From CAZTXD01 sp964617995 (GTDB lineage: Bacteria; Actinomycetota; Acidimicrobiia; Spongiisociales; ZC4RG35), in contig CAZTXD010000178.1 of the NCBI GenBank assembly GCA_964617995.1, forward strand, positions 1 through 6,235: a stretch of DNA of 6,235 nucleotides. Reading direction: 5' to 3'. Position numbers and translations under genes: made by a program. Below, one piece after another: positions 1 to 5,708 of this stretch (within the stretch, counting starts at the first letter, position 1; the number at the start of each line of letters is the position of its first letter). Under the pieces are notes generated by a model, which saw only the letters and a program-made list of their open reading frames with translations, was not told the origin of the DNA and did not search any database.

Positions 1-67
1 GCCGACAGCGAACGTCATCCAGCTCCCCCGCTGCGACGGACTCATCAACCAGTACAACGCCGCATGA
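1..67 (+). CDS. C-terminal end of an unidentified protein (5' end outside window)
   Basis: Reading in the frame that starts at base 2, the sequence stays open and ends in TGA at 65-67, giving a C-terminus close to TANVIQLPRCDGLINQYNAA. The ending '..DGLINQY..AA' loosely resembles tails I associate with actinobacterial integrase-core transposases, but 21 residues are too few to assign a family and no catalytic motif is visible. An alternative, given the attachment-site-like module just downstream, is the tail of a tyrosine integrase, since such genes often end next to attP. The R..Y motif expected near the end of those enzymes is not seen in this stretch. Only the presence of an open frame ending here is supported, and a chance open frame cannot be excluded. 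Confidence 0.35.
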   Translation, partial: PTANVIQLPRCDGLINQYNAA

Positions 68-115
68 CCCCCACGACCGGGTTCCTGGCACCCACACGGT
101 CCGCCGAACGCGACA

Positions 116-137
116 CTCGTCACCTGGTCGTCACCTG
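116..137 (+). repeat. Left copy of 22-bp direct repeat (tandem CGTCACCTG, 11-bp period)
   Basis: Two CGTCACCTG units at 118-126 and 129-137 are separated by GT. The partner copy at 441-462 has AC between its units and is otherwise identical over 22 bp. This is a possible pair of integrase arm-binding sites. Confidence 0.7.
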
Positions 138-247
138 AGCAGTCGTCGAAGATCGGCCGATCCACGCTGTCCGGCGTGACTGCTGCTCCAGCCTCTTGAA
201 ACTCGCCGGGCTTAGGGCCCCGCGAGACGCCGATATCGGCACAATAG

Positions 248-280
248 AAATCGCCCAGATTCTCTCGAATCTAGGCGATT

Positions 281-281
<1 letters not shown>
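248..281 (-). terminator. Strong hairpin abutting the tRNA 3' end, probable tRNA terminator
   Basis: Arms 248-262 and 267-281 pair at 14 of 15 positions around a TCTC loop; the only mismatch is C256/A273. Read on the minus strand the stem starts at the last base of the tRNA CTA tail and is followed by TTTCTATT-type sequence, so it fits an intrinsic terminator for minus-strand transcription. On the plus strand it is followed by TAGTAGCGGG, with no T tract. If the core is an attachment site, the hairpin may instead be part of the region shared with the chromosomal tRNA locus. Confidence 0.6.
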
Positions 282-330
<49 letters not shown>

Positions 331-440
331 CGGATGGCATCCCGATCCGTGCCGCCCCATCCCAGAATCGGGCTCTGATCTACGGCTTCACAGCATGGGG
401 GGCTCGTCCGTCCTGCCGCATCCCGGGTCATCTCGGGGAG

Positions 441-462
441 CTCGTCACCTGACCGTCACCTG
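441..462 (+). repeat. Right copy of 22-bp direct repeat (tandem CGTCACCTG, 11-bp period)
   Basis: CGTCACCTG units lie at 443-451 and 454-462, separated by AC. It matches 116-137 at 20 of 22 bases in the same orientation, 325 bp away, with the tRNA fragment between the two copies. Bases 463-557, on to the end of the next gene, hold nothing recognisable beyond a weak 5-bp stem (488-492 with 502-506). Confidence 0.7.
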
Positions 463-557
463 GATCTCCGGTTCCAGCGCGAACTCGCGAGGCCGCTCAG
501 ACCTCGAAGTGGGTGCTTGTAGCAGGCTGTGCATTTCGACCCGTAGCGTCCTTCCAC

Positions 558-1229
558 CTACCGAGTCCGGACGTCGGACCCGGCGGCTGTCACCAGATGA
601 TGGGCCAGTGCGAGGCCACCGGTCGCGCTGCCGGTGACCAGGACGAGGTAGAGCGGCTTGAGCATCCGCATGCCCATCCAAGGGCGAACCTGCCAACCCA
701 GAGGGAGCGCGACCGCGGCGGCGGCGAGTACACCGACCGTGGTGGCGATGATCACGGTCGGCCACACCCGCCGCGACTCGGTGCCGTGACTCTGCATGAT
801 CGTTCGCCGCACGCGTGCACCGACCACCGAGAGGAACAGACCCAGGCCGAGCGAGAACGCGGTTGCGAACAGGACATGGACCGCGAGGTCATGCCAAGGC
901 TCAACGACCGTGATCAAGAACTGTGAGAGATCGACGCTGATGCCGACCACCACAGCCATCGGAAGCGCCGTGCGCAGCGTTGTGCGGACGACCGGCGCCG
1001 GCACGGTCCCAGTCGCGCGGGCCACGACGTTCGCCCACCACACCGCCGGCAGCGCAAGCACCACCAGCATGAGCGACACGCCCACTGTGATCGACACCCA
1101 TGCACTGTGATGCTGGAGGGGCATGGCATCCAGGAGGTAGGAGAACAGCAGCCAGAGCGGTAGGGCGACGGCTGCGGTCGTGGCGGCGGCGATCATGACG
1201 ATCCGGGAACCGGGAGGCCGTCGAGTCAT
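558..1229 (-). CDS. Six-helix membrane protein of unknown function, partner of the membrane cupredoxin
   Basis: This 223-residue protein begins MTRRPPGSRIVM at an ATG that shares its bases with the stop of the upstream gene (ATGA, 1229-1226), so translation is probably coupled. An AGGA lies 5 nt before the start. About six hydrophobic segments are visible, near residues 11-33, 42-66, 87-109, 115-138, 156-177 and 188-210, with arginine-rich linkers (for example around 138-143). Histidine pairs sit at 40-41 and 210-211, plus H113 and H118, but they form no recognised metal-binding motif. I do not recognise the family. Its tight coupling to a cupredoxin-bearing membrane protein suggests the two act together in the cytoplasmic membrane, possibly in copper handling or electron transfer, but this is inference. 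The reading frame stays open upstream of this ATG into the cupredoxin gene; the hydrophobic pattern, the RBS and the overlap favour the start given here. Confidence 0.85.
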   Translation of the reverse strand: MTRRPPGSRIVMIAAATTAAVALPLWLLFSYLLDAMPLQHHSAWVSITVGVSLMLVVLALPAVWWANVVARATGTVPAPVVRTTLRTALPMAVVVGISVDLSQFLITVVEPWHDLAVHVLFATAFSLGLGLFLSVVGARVRRTIMQSHGTESRRVWPTVIIATTVGVLAAAAVALPLGWQVRPWMGMRMLKPLYLVLVTGSATGGLALAHHLVTAAGSDVRTR

Positions 1230-2008
1230 CCCGATCCTGCCGTCACGGTCAGCGTGCCGGTCATGATCCCGGGGTGGAGCACGCAGATCACCTGATAGGA
1301 CCCCGCCGGTGTGGCCGAATCGGTCTCGACCGAGGCCGTCGCGTCTCCCGCGATGCCCAGGTCGATGCCGAGCGCCTCCACGGTGAACGTGTGGCCGTAG
1401 GGATCGAGGTTGCGAACACCGACGACGTCGCCTGCGACCACGCTGACGGACATTGGCGAGAACTCGTTGCCGATGGTGTCGACGATCACGGCCTCCGGCG
1501 GCAGACCCGTTGGCGTCGCCGCCGCGAGCGCGAGCGAAGCGATGGCGCCTGCAGCGACCAGGCCGAGCCCCACCGCCCGGACGCGTCGCTGACCGGCTGC
1601 GGTGGCCTCGCGGCGGAGCAGGTGTGCGACCGCAGCCACGATCGCGAGGCAGATCCCGACAGCGGCCGCGAGGTTCGGCACGAAGTCCCACGGGCTCGAG
1701 GGGAGGCCGAGCGTGTCGACGAGGTGGCCGAGGTTGCCGAGCAGGACGAGGCTGGCGACGAGGAGTGCCGCCACGATCACCCGACGGGTCCCCCGGCGGG
1801 CGAGCAGGCCAGCCGCTAGGCACACCACCCCGATGACCGGCAGGACGACGACCGGTCCCCGAAGTGCGCCCACGGCCAGCAGGTGTATCGAGGACACGGC
1901 CAGCGTCACCCCGACAAGGCCCAGCCCGAAGAAGACCGTCGCCGACCAGGCTGCCTCGGATGCATCCGAGAAGGCCCCGCCTTCTTCCTCCTCCTTCGCG
2001 TGACCCAC
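1226..2008 (-). CDS. Membrane protein with C-terminal cupredoxin (type-1 copper) domain
   Basis: This 260-residue protein has a short acidic N-terminus (EEEE at 6-9) and about five transmembrane segments near 23-47, 52-70, 76-93, 110-131 and 146-164. A C-terminal plastocyanin-like domain follows from about 173 to 258. The domain shows the type-1 copper ligand set: H206 in 'YGHTF', then C242, H245 and M249 in 'ICVLHPGIM', with the usual following GTLTV strand. An odd number of helices from a cytoplasmic N-terminus would place the copper domain outside the membrane, as needed for electron transfer or copper binding there. The start is GTG: an in-frame TAG lies just upstream, so no longer form is possible. 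The nearest upstream purine block (AGGGG) is about 12 nt away, a weak RBS. It is the first gene of a two-gene operon divergent from a TetR regulator that probably controls it. The physiological partner is unknown. Confidence 0.9.
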   Translation of the reverse strand: MGHAKEEEEGGAFSDASEAAWSATVFFGLGLVGVTLAVSSIHLLAVGALRGPVVVLPVIGVVCLAAGLLARRGTRRVIVAALLVASLVLLGNLGHLVDTLGLPSSPWDFVPNLAAAVGICLAIVAAVAHLLRREATAAGQRRVRAVGLGLVAAGAIASLALAAATPTGLPPEAVIVDTIGNEFSPMSVSVVAGDVVGVRNLDPYGHTFTVEALGIDLGIAGDATASVETDSATPAGSYQVICVLHPGIMTGTLTVTAGSG

Positions 2009-2034
2009 GACCAGTCCGATCCCCTAGGGCGTGC

Positions 2035-2055
2035 CCGTCACGGTTGCCGTGACGG
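2035..2055. promoter_or_regulatory. Perfect 21-bp palindrome, candidate TetR-family operator
   Basis: Arms CCGTCACGG (2035-2043) and CCGTGACGG (2047-2055) are exact reverse complements around a TTG spacer. The site lies between the divergent tetR and cupredoxin genes, in the likely leader of the cupredoxin operon and overlapping a possible -35 of tetR. Its size and symmetry fit a dimeric TetR-type repressor. Binding is inferred. Confidence 0.6.
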
Positions 2056-2076
2056 AGATTGCACCCACGATACACT
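2049..2076 (+). promoter_or_regulatory. Tentative tetR promoter
   Basis: GTGACG (2049-2054) and TACACT (2071-2076) are spaced by 16 nt and each match the -35/-10 consensus at 4 of 6 positions. The -35 lies inside the 2035-2055 palindrome, which would allow autoregulation. The evidence is weak because the matches are partial. Confidence 0.3.
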
Positions 2077-2095
2077 TCTTGCACTATGCGTGCAA
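2067..2095 (-). promoter_or_regulatory. Candidate promoter of the cupredoxin operon
   Basis: On the minus strand TTGCAC (2095-2090) and TATCGT (2072-2067) are separated by exactly 17 nt, matching the sigma-70-type consensus at 4 of 6 bases each. The -35 element is one arm of the 2079-2095 palindrome, and transcription would start about 50 nt before the GTG start codon. Confidence 0.4.
2079..2095. promoter_or_regulatory. 17-bp inverted repeat, second candidate TetR operator
   Basis: TTGCAC (2079-2084) and GTGCAA (2090-2095) are exact reverse complements around a 5-nt spacer. The repeat overlaps the predicted -35 of the cupredoxin operon and lies just upstream of the tetR start. It differs in sequence from the 2035-2055 palindrome, so it may be an alternative site or bind a different regulator. 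Confidence 0.4.
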
Positions 2096-2113
2096 CAGTG
2101 AGGCGCTCCAGCG

Positions 2114-2716
2114 ATGAGCCTTCGTGAACGCCAGCAGCAGGCGGCCAGGCGTGCGATCACCGATGCCGCACTGCACCTGTTCGTCCAGGGCGGGTACGCG
2201 AACACGTCGATTGACGACATCGCCGCCGAAGCCGGGGTCGCGCGGCGGACGGTCTACAACTACTTCGACTCCAAGGGTGAGATCCTCGTTGCCGGCCTTG
2301 ACGAGCGCATCGTCGCCGATCGTGAGCGCTCACAGCCTGACGACCATGCCCGTTTCGTCGCCACCGAGGACCCGCACGAAGCGCTCGCCCTGTTCGGTCA
2401 ACTGACGCAGCGGATCCTGGAGCGCACACTGCCGCTGTACCGCGTCGCGACAGAGGCTGCGGCCTACGACGGGGATGTGGCCAAGCGCCTCAAGAGGCAG
2501 GAGGAGGGCCGCTTCCATGCGCAGGCCTTCGCACTGCGCGTGCTGCACGACAAGGGGCAGCTGCGTACCGACGTCGAGTTCGACCACCTCCACCGTGGGT
2601 TCTGGCTGCTCGCGGGACCACGTCCGGCGCTGGTCGCCCTCGATGCCGGCTGGACCATCGATGAGTACGTCGCGTTCCTCGTCGATGCGCTGCAGCGGTT
2701 CCTCCTGCCCGGCTGA
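2114..2716 (+). CDS. TetR/AcrR-family transcriptional regulator
   Basis: This 200-residue protein has the normal TetR-family length. The N-terminal DNA-binding domain spans about residues 9-56 and has the family signature: a first helix 'RRAITDAALHLFVQGGY', then the helix-turn-helix 'TSIDDIAAEAGVARRTVYNYF' split across residues 31-51, followed by 'DSKGEIL'. The rest is a helical ligand-binding and dimerisation region with no recognisable subfamily, so the inducer cannot be predicted. The start is ATG with GAGG about 10 nt upstream (2100-2103). It is divergent from the membrane cupredoxin operon, with two palindromes in the 105-bp gap, the usual layout of a local repressor that also controls itself. 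Its stop faces the next, convergent gene across 40 bp that contain no convincing terminator. Confidence 0.95.
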   Translation: MSLRERQQQAARRAITDAALHLFVQGGYANTSIDDIAAEAGVARRTVYNYFDSKGEILVAGLDERIVADRERSQPDDHARFVATEDPHEALALFGQLTQRILERTLPLYRVATEAAAYDGDVAKRLKRQEEGRFHAQAFALRVLHDKGQLRTDVEFDHLHRGFWLLAGPRPALVALDAGWTIDEYVAFLVDALQRFLLPG

Positions 2717-2756
2717 ACCTGCAGACGCGGTTCGCTCCCCCCGGGCTGCCGCCACC

Positions 2757-3140
2757 TCAGCCAGGTCCCGTCCCCGATGGGGTTGTCCTGCGTTCGTCGG
2801 CTCGGGTCAGGTCTGGTCGCGCCAACCATGTGGCGAGCGCCGACAGTGCGCCCACGGCGAGGTAGCCCACGGCCAGGTCAGCGCTGTCGTTGAGGGGGAG
2901 CACCGCTGCCCACCCAAGGATCACGAGCGGCAGGACGAAGGGAACGGGCGGCTGCATGCGTTCGCCCGACCTCAGCGCGCGGAACAGCAGGTAGGCGGTG
3001 AGCAGGCCAAGACCGATGGTCGTGACCCCGGCTGCGCGGTCGAACCCGAGGGCCAGGAAGGCCGCTCCCTGGGCCGCGATGACCACGGCGATCACGAAGG
3101 CCGCCCAGGCAGCAACTCGACTGGTTCTGGATCCATCCAT
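2757..3140 (-). CDS. Small four-helix membrane protein, unknown function
   Basis: This 127-residue protein has four hydrophobic segments near residues 9-31, 37-54, 66-83 and 87-107. Linkers are short and the tail is hydrophilic (RPDLTRADERRTTPSGTGPG). An even helix count and a basic N-terminus (MDGSRTSR) suggest both ends are cytoplasmic. I do not recognise a family; it has the look of small actinobacterial proteins of unknown function. ATG at 3140 is preceded by GGAG at 11 nt with further purines closer in. It lies 78 bp downstream of the PadR-linked membrane gene on the same strand but has its own strong promoter and a palindrome resembling the one in front of padR. It is therefore probably a co-regulated unit rather than merely the operon tail. 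Confidence 0.8.
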   Translation of the reverse strand: MDGSRTSRVAAWAAFVIAVVIAAQGAAFLALGFDRAAGVTTIGLGLLTAYLLFRALRSGERMQPPVPFVLPLVILGWAAVLPLNDSADLAVGYLAVGALSALATWLARPDLTRADERRTTPSGTGPG

Positions 3141-3160
3141 GGCTCTGCCTGCTCCGGATA

Positions 3161-3181
3161 ATACCTAGCAACTCTAGGTAT
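3161..3181. promoter_or_regulatory. 21-bp palindrome, candidate PadR operator
   Basis: ATACCTAG (3161-3168) and CTAGGTAT (3174-3181) are perfect reverse complements around a 5-nt spacer. The site overlaps the -10 region of the promoter for the small membrane protein. It shares the core CCTAG-N5-CTAGG with the palindrome in front of padR at 4671-4687. CTAG is scarce in this GC-rich sequence, so the match is unlikely to be trivial. Confidence 0.6.
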
Positions 3182-3199
3182 AGGCGCAACCCCTGTCAA
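3171..3199 (-). promoter_or_regulatory. Promoter of the small four-helix membrane protein gene
   Basis: On the minus strand a perfect -35 TTGACA (3199-3194) is followed after 17 nt by TAGAGT (3176-3171, 4 of 6). An alternative -10, TATTAT, lies at 3163-3158 without a good -35. Either way the 3161-3181 palindrome overlaps the core promoter, which fits repression. Confidence 0.55.
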
Positions 3200-3218
3200 C
3201 ACGTCCGAAACCAACAGC

Positions 3219-4328
3219 TCAACCGGGGGCCCGAAGTCCAGCGGTGCGAGCGGCAGCCAGCCCAGCGGGCAGCATGACGGTCGCGAGCGCCGCAGCCGTG
3301 ACCGCAGGTCCGGGCAGCTCGACGTAGAGGAAGCGCGAGAACCCGATGGCCGAGGCGACGGCGTACCCCAGGGCCTGGACGACCCCGGCAAGGCCAACCA
3401 CGATCGCCATGACCGCGACGGAGCCCCAGCGCAGGTCGAGCGGCTCGAGGACTGGCTGCTCCGCCAGGGGAGCGGGCTCGGACCCGAGCCACAGGCCACG
3501 CCGCATCAAGCCGACCGCGAACAGGATCGGATAGACCGCGAGGCCGACCATGAGGCCGGCAGGAGCCTCGCCGTCCAGCGTCGGCGCGAGTGGCATCAGG
3601 ACGAGGCCGAGGGCCAGTCCGATCGGGAACGCTGTCGGTAGCAGCCAGTCCGTACGCAGGGTCGCGATCCCGACGTCGGCGAGACGGCGCAGTGCCACGG
3701 CAGCGAGCACCGTCGGCCCCAGTTGCAGTGCCAGGCCCAGCGCCGGCCACCCGAGCTCAACCCCCTCGTGGAACAGCACACCCAACACCGGTGAGGCGGC
3801 TCCGGCGACGACCGTCGCCACCAGGACCGGGTCCGACCACGACGTACCCGAGCGCAACAGCAGCCCCACGATCGCCACCGCCATCACGGGAAGGACCAGC
3901 ACGTTCACCAGCGTGAAGGCATGGTTGGACACGCCCCCGAGAGCGTCCAGCCCCATCCACTGGGTCACGCCCGCCACGAGGGTCGGAATGCCGAACAGGA
4001 GGTAGCCCGCCGCGCTCGCGACCGCGGCTGCACCGGCGGCACGAGTCACGTGGGTCGGAGCCACCAGACCACCCGATGGCGAGGTCGCGAGTGCAACGGC
4101 GACCGATCGCGCGTCACCAAACCGCGCCAGCACTGCACGCTGGGCCTCGCCGGGGTCCTGTCCCCCGGCCACCCGCTCATCGGTGGCCAGCCACAGGTGG
4201 TCGGTCACCTCCGCCACCACGTCGATGCGGTCGCGCCGTCCCCGCAGCCGCCTGCCCAGTGCCGCCACGTACCTCTCGAGCAGGTCGTACGAGCCGACCT
4301 GGCTCGTCACCTCGTCGCTTGGGGCCAT
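3219..4328 (-). CDS. PadR-associated membrane protein with cytoplasmic helical N-terminal domain
   Basis: This 369-residue protein has two parts. Residues 1 to ~85 are soluble and helical: 'YDLLERYVAALGRRLRG', 'DVVAEVTDHLW' and 'GEAQRAVLARFGDARSVAVAL'. They resemble the N-terminal domain of membrane proteins encoded beside PadR regulators (DUF1700/HAAS-like), thought to relay signals to the regulator. About eight transmembrane segments follow, near 98-120, 137-158, 167-186, 195-213, 229-248, 256-275, 303-325 and 338-361. No enzyme or transporter motif is visible. The ATG at 4328 has GGAG 7 nt upstream and overlaps the end of padR by 22 bp, so the two are co-transcribed and probably translationally coupled. 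By analogy the protein may sense membrane or envelope state for PadR; its exact activity is unknown. Confidence 0.88.
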   Translation of the reverse strand: MAPSDEVTSQVGSYDLLERYVAALGRRLRGRRDRIDVVAEVTDHLWLATDERVAGGQDPGEAQRAVLARFGDARSVAVALATSPSGGLVAPTHVTRAAGAAAVASAAGYLLFGIPTLVAGVTQWMGLDALGGVSNHAFTLVNVLVLPVMAVAIVGLLLRSGTSWSDPVLVATVVAGAASPVLGVLFHEGVELGWPALGLALQLGPTVLAAVALRRLADVGIATLRTDWLLPTAFPIGLALGLVLMPLAPTLDGEAPAGLMVGLAVYPILFAVGLMRRGLWLGSEPAPLAEQPVLEPLDLRWGSVAVMAIVVGLAGVVQALGYAVASAIGFSRFLYVELPGPAVTAAALATVMLPAGLAAARTAGLRAPG

Positions 4329-4657
4329 GGTTCGGCTCCGATCACCTTGTCCATGGCGGACCGAAACCGCCCCCAGTCCTTGCGCTGGCGCGCCAGCTCA
4401 CCACGGCCATCGCGCGTCAACGAGTAGGTCCGGCGGCGGCGACCACCCACGGTGCTCCAGTCACTGCTGAGGAAGCCATCAGACTCCAGCCGGTGCAGTA
4501 CCGGGTAGACGGTGCCCTCCGGCAGGTCGAAGTCCTCGCCTGACCTGGAGCGCAGGTCCTCGATCACCGCGTAGCCATGCAGCGGGCCGGACTCGAGCAC
4601 CGCCAGCACCAGCAGCTCCACGTGCCCCTTGAGGGCTGTCGTCGTCTTCTTCGCCAT
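4307..4657 (-). CDS. PadR-family transcriptional regulator
   Basis: This 116-residue protein is essentially a stand-alone PadR winged-helix domain. Family hallmarks are visible in order: 'LKGHVELLVLAVLESGPLHGYAV' (split here around residues 9-31), the 'EGTVYPVLHRLESDGFL' recognition region (47-63), and the wing 'GGRRRRTYSLTRDGRGEL' (71-88). Members bind palindromic operators as dimers and often repress their own operon. The length matches short PadR proteins without a long C-terminal dimerisation extension, although the last helix (about 88-108) can serve that role. The predicted -10 ends 6 nt before the ATG and no Shine-Dalgarno sequence is seen, so the mRNA is probably leaderless. A CCTAG-N5-CTAGG palindrome sits in the promoter spacer, implying autoregulation. 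The next gene overlaps its end by 22 bp. Confidence 0.95.
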   Translation of the reverse strand: MAKKTTTALKGHVELLVLAVLESGPLHGYAVIEDLRSRSGEDFDLPEGTVYPVLHRLESDGFLSSDWSTVGGRRRRTYSLTRDGRGELARQRKDWGRFRSAMDKVIGAEPWPQATR

Positions 4658-4663
4658 GGTTCA

Positions 4664-4692
4664 ATCCTATCCCTAGCGCCGCTAGGGGTAAA
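4664..4692 (-). promoter_or_regulatory. padR promoter, probably giving a leaderless mRNA
   Basis: On the minus strand TTTACC (4692-4687) and TAGGAT (4669-4664) are separated by exactly 17 nt; each matches the consensus at 4 of 6 bases. The -10 ends only 6 nt before the ATG (4657), so transcription would start at or very near the A of the start codon. The spacer is filled by the palindrome at 4671-4687. Confidence 0.5.
4668..4690. promoter_or_regulatory. Palindrome in the padR spacer, candidate PadR operator
   Basis: CCCTAGC (4671-4677) and GCTAGGG (4681-4687) are exact reverse complements around a 3-nt centre, and the symmetry resumes at TA/TA (4668-4669 with 4689-4690) after one mismatch. 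It shares CCTAG-N5-CTAGG with 3161-3181. It lies between divergent genes and could control padR and the forward membrane gene together. Confidence 0.6.
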
Positions 4693-4718
4693 GGGGTACA
4701 CCGGATGCGATTGGTGCG

Positions 4719-5606
4719 ATGAACATCGGGGCTGGCATGGCGATGGACGTACTCGAACACGACGGAGGGGACGGTCTGGTCGGACGGGGCGACGTCTCAC
4801 CCGGGCGATGGTGGGCCTTCCGGGTGGCCGTGGCGCTCCCACTCCTCGCGCTGGTCGTGCCCCTGTGGAAGATCAACGCCGGCCTCGTGACAGCCTGGCT
4901 GCCATCCTCGGTCATCGACCCCTTCCACGCCCCGCAACTAGCCCGCGACGGCATCGACTTCGGGACGTTCTCGATGCACCGGGTCCACTACCTGACCCTG
5001 GCGGTCAGCCACATCGCCGTGATCGTGGCGCTGTCGCTCCAGCTCCGCCGACCCCGAGCCTTCGCCGCGCCCATGTGGCAGGCCGCCGTCGGCTTGCTGC
5101 TGTCCCTGGCCACATGGCCCCTCGTGGACACGTCGGCGATCCCGAGCTTCGTCCCGGTGCTGCTCGGCCTAGTCGTCCTCGCTGCGCTCCTGCACCCGAC
5201 GGCACCGCTGACCCGGCTCCCCCGGCCGGTCGATCGCACGATGGTCGTCCTGTGGGCACTCCTCGCCGGGCCCCTCGCGCTCTACACATGGGGGCAGGAA
5301 CGCCTCCAGGTCACCGGAGTCCCCGGCGACGCCCACTGGCACGGCCTCCACTACAACTTCATGGGCGAGTTCGGCCTGCAGCTGCTCGCCGCAGCACTGA
5401 TCGCAACGACCGCCCTGTCCGGATGGCGCGTGTCCGCCTGGATCGGGAGCGCCATGGCCGCCCTGGTGGGCCTCGGCTTCATCGTCCACCCCACGCAGGC
5501 CTCGAGCCGCGGACTCGGCTGGGGTCTGGCGATGGTGGGATGGGCAGCCGCCTGGGCCGTGGCCGCCGAGCGCCGAGCCCGCGCCGCGGCCCACTCGGAG
5601 GACTGA
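4719..5606 (+). CDS. Histidine-rich polytopic membrane protein, unknown function
   Basis: This is a protein of up to 295 residues with a hydrophilic N-terminal tail of ~30 residues and about eight hydrophobic segments, near 33-50, 88-108, 119-135, 143-160, 174-191, 217-234, 239-256 and 265-283. Histidines are frequent for a membrane protein (70, 87, 90, 98, 159, 206, 208, 211, 257). A cluster, DAHWHGLHYNFMGEF at 204-218, sits at the membrane edge just before a helix. Such positions could bind haem or a metal, but I do not recognise the family and no canonical motif is present. The start is uncertain: ATG 4719 has no close RBS, while ATG 4737 (M7) is preceded by CGGGG at 5 nt. It diverges from padR across a shared palindrome and may belong to the same regulon. 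It converges on the response regulator gene. Confidence 0.82.
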   Translation: MNIGAGMAMDVLEHDGGDGLVGRGDVSPGRWWAFRVAVALPLLALVVPLWKINAGLVTAWLPSSVIDPFHAPQLARDGIDFGTFSMHRVHYLTLAVSHIAVIVALSLQLRRPRAFAAPMWQAAVGLLLSLATWPLVDTSAIPSFVPVLLGLVVLAALLHPTAPLTRLPRPVDRTMVVLWALLAGPLALYTWGQERLQVTGVPGDAHWHGLHYNFMGEFGLQLLAAALIATTALSGWRVSAWIGSAMAALVGLGFIVHPTQASSRGLGWGLAMVGWAAAWAVAAERRARAAAHSED

Positions 5607-5628
5607 TGGAGCTGAGGCGTGAGGTCCT

Positions 5629-5686
5629 GGCCGACGAGCGCCACCGACCTCCGAGCTGTCCACCAGACCTTGGCGCTCACTCGGCC
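5629..5686. terminator. Long inverted repeat between convergent genes, possible bidirectional terminator
   Basis: GAGCGCCA (5636-5643) pairs exactly with TGGCGCTC (5671-5678). Beyond a 1-nt/2-nt bulge, GGCCGA (5629-5634) pairs with TCGGCC (5681-5686), giving 14 base pairs around a 27-nt loop. It sits in the 102-bp gap between the forward membrane gene and the reverse response regulator gene. There is no T tract on either side, so it is not a classic intrinsic terminator. A transcript-end structure or a protein-binding site are both possible. Confidence 0.4.
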
Positions 5687-5708
5687 TTGGTGTTGCCAGG
5701 TGCAGGGC

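Noticed and set aside
488..506. Hairpin CGAGG/CCTCG as terminator of the cupredoxin operon
   Set aside because: Only 5 bp with a 9-nt loop and no T tract; expected by chance in such GC-rich DNA.
2021..2029. CCCCTAGGG near the cupredoxin start as a third PadR operator
   Set aside because: It lacks the 5-nt spacer of the other two sites, so it does not match CCTAG-N5-CTAGG.
558..2084. A single 508-codon open frame on the minus strand
   Set aside because: Its first part is an arginine/glycine-rich shadow of the cupredoxin gene. Only the part after 1229 is a real, hydrophobic protein with its own RBS and ATGA overlap.
2708..2745. CCCGG/CCGGG pairing as terminator between tetR and the small membrane gene
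   Set aside because: The arms are 5 bp with a 28-nt loop and no T tract; too weak to call.
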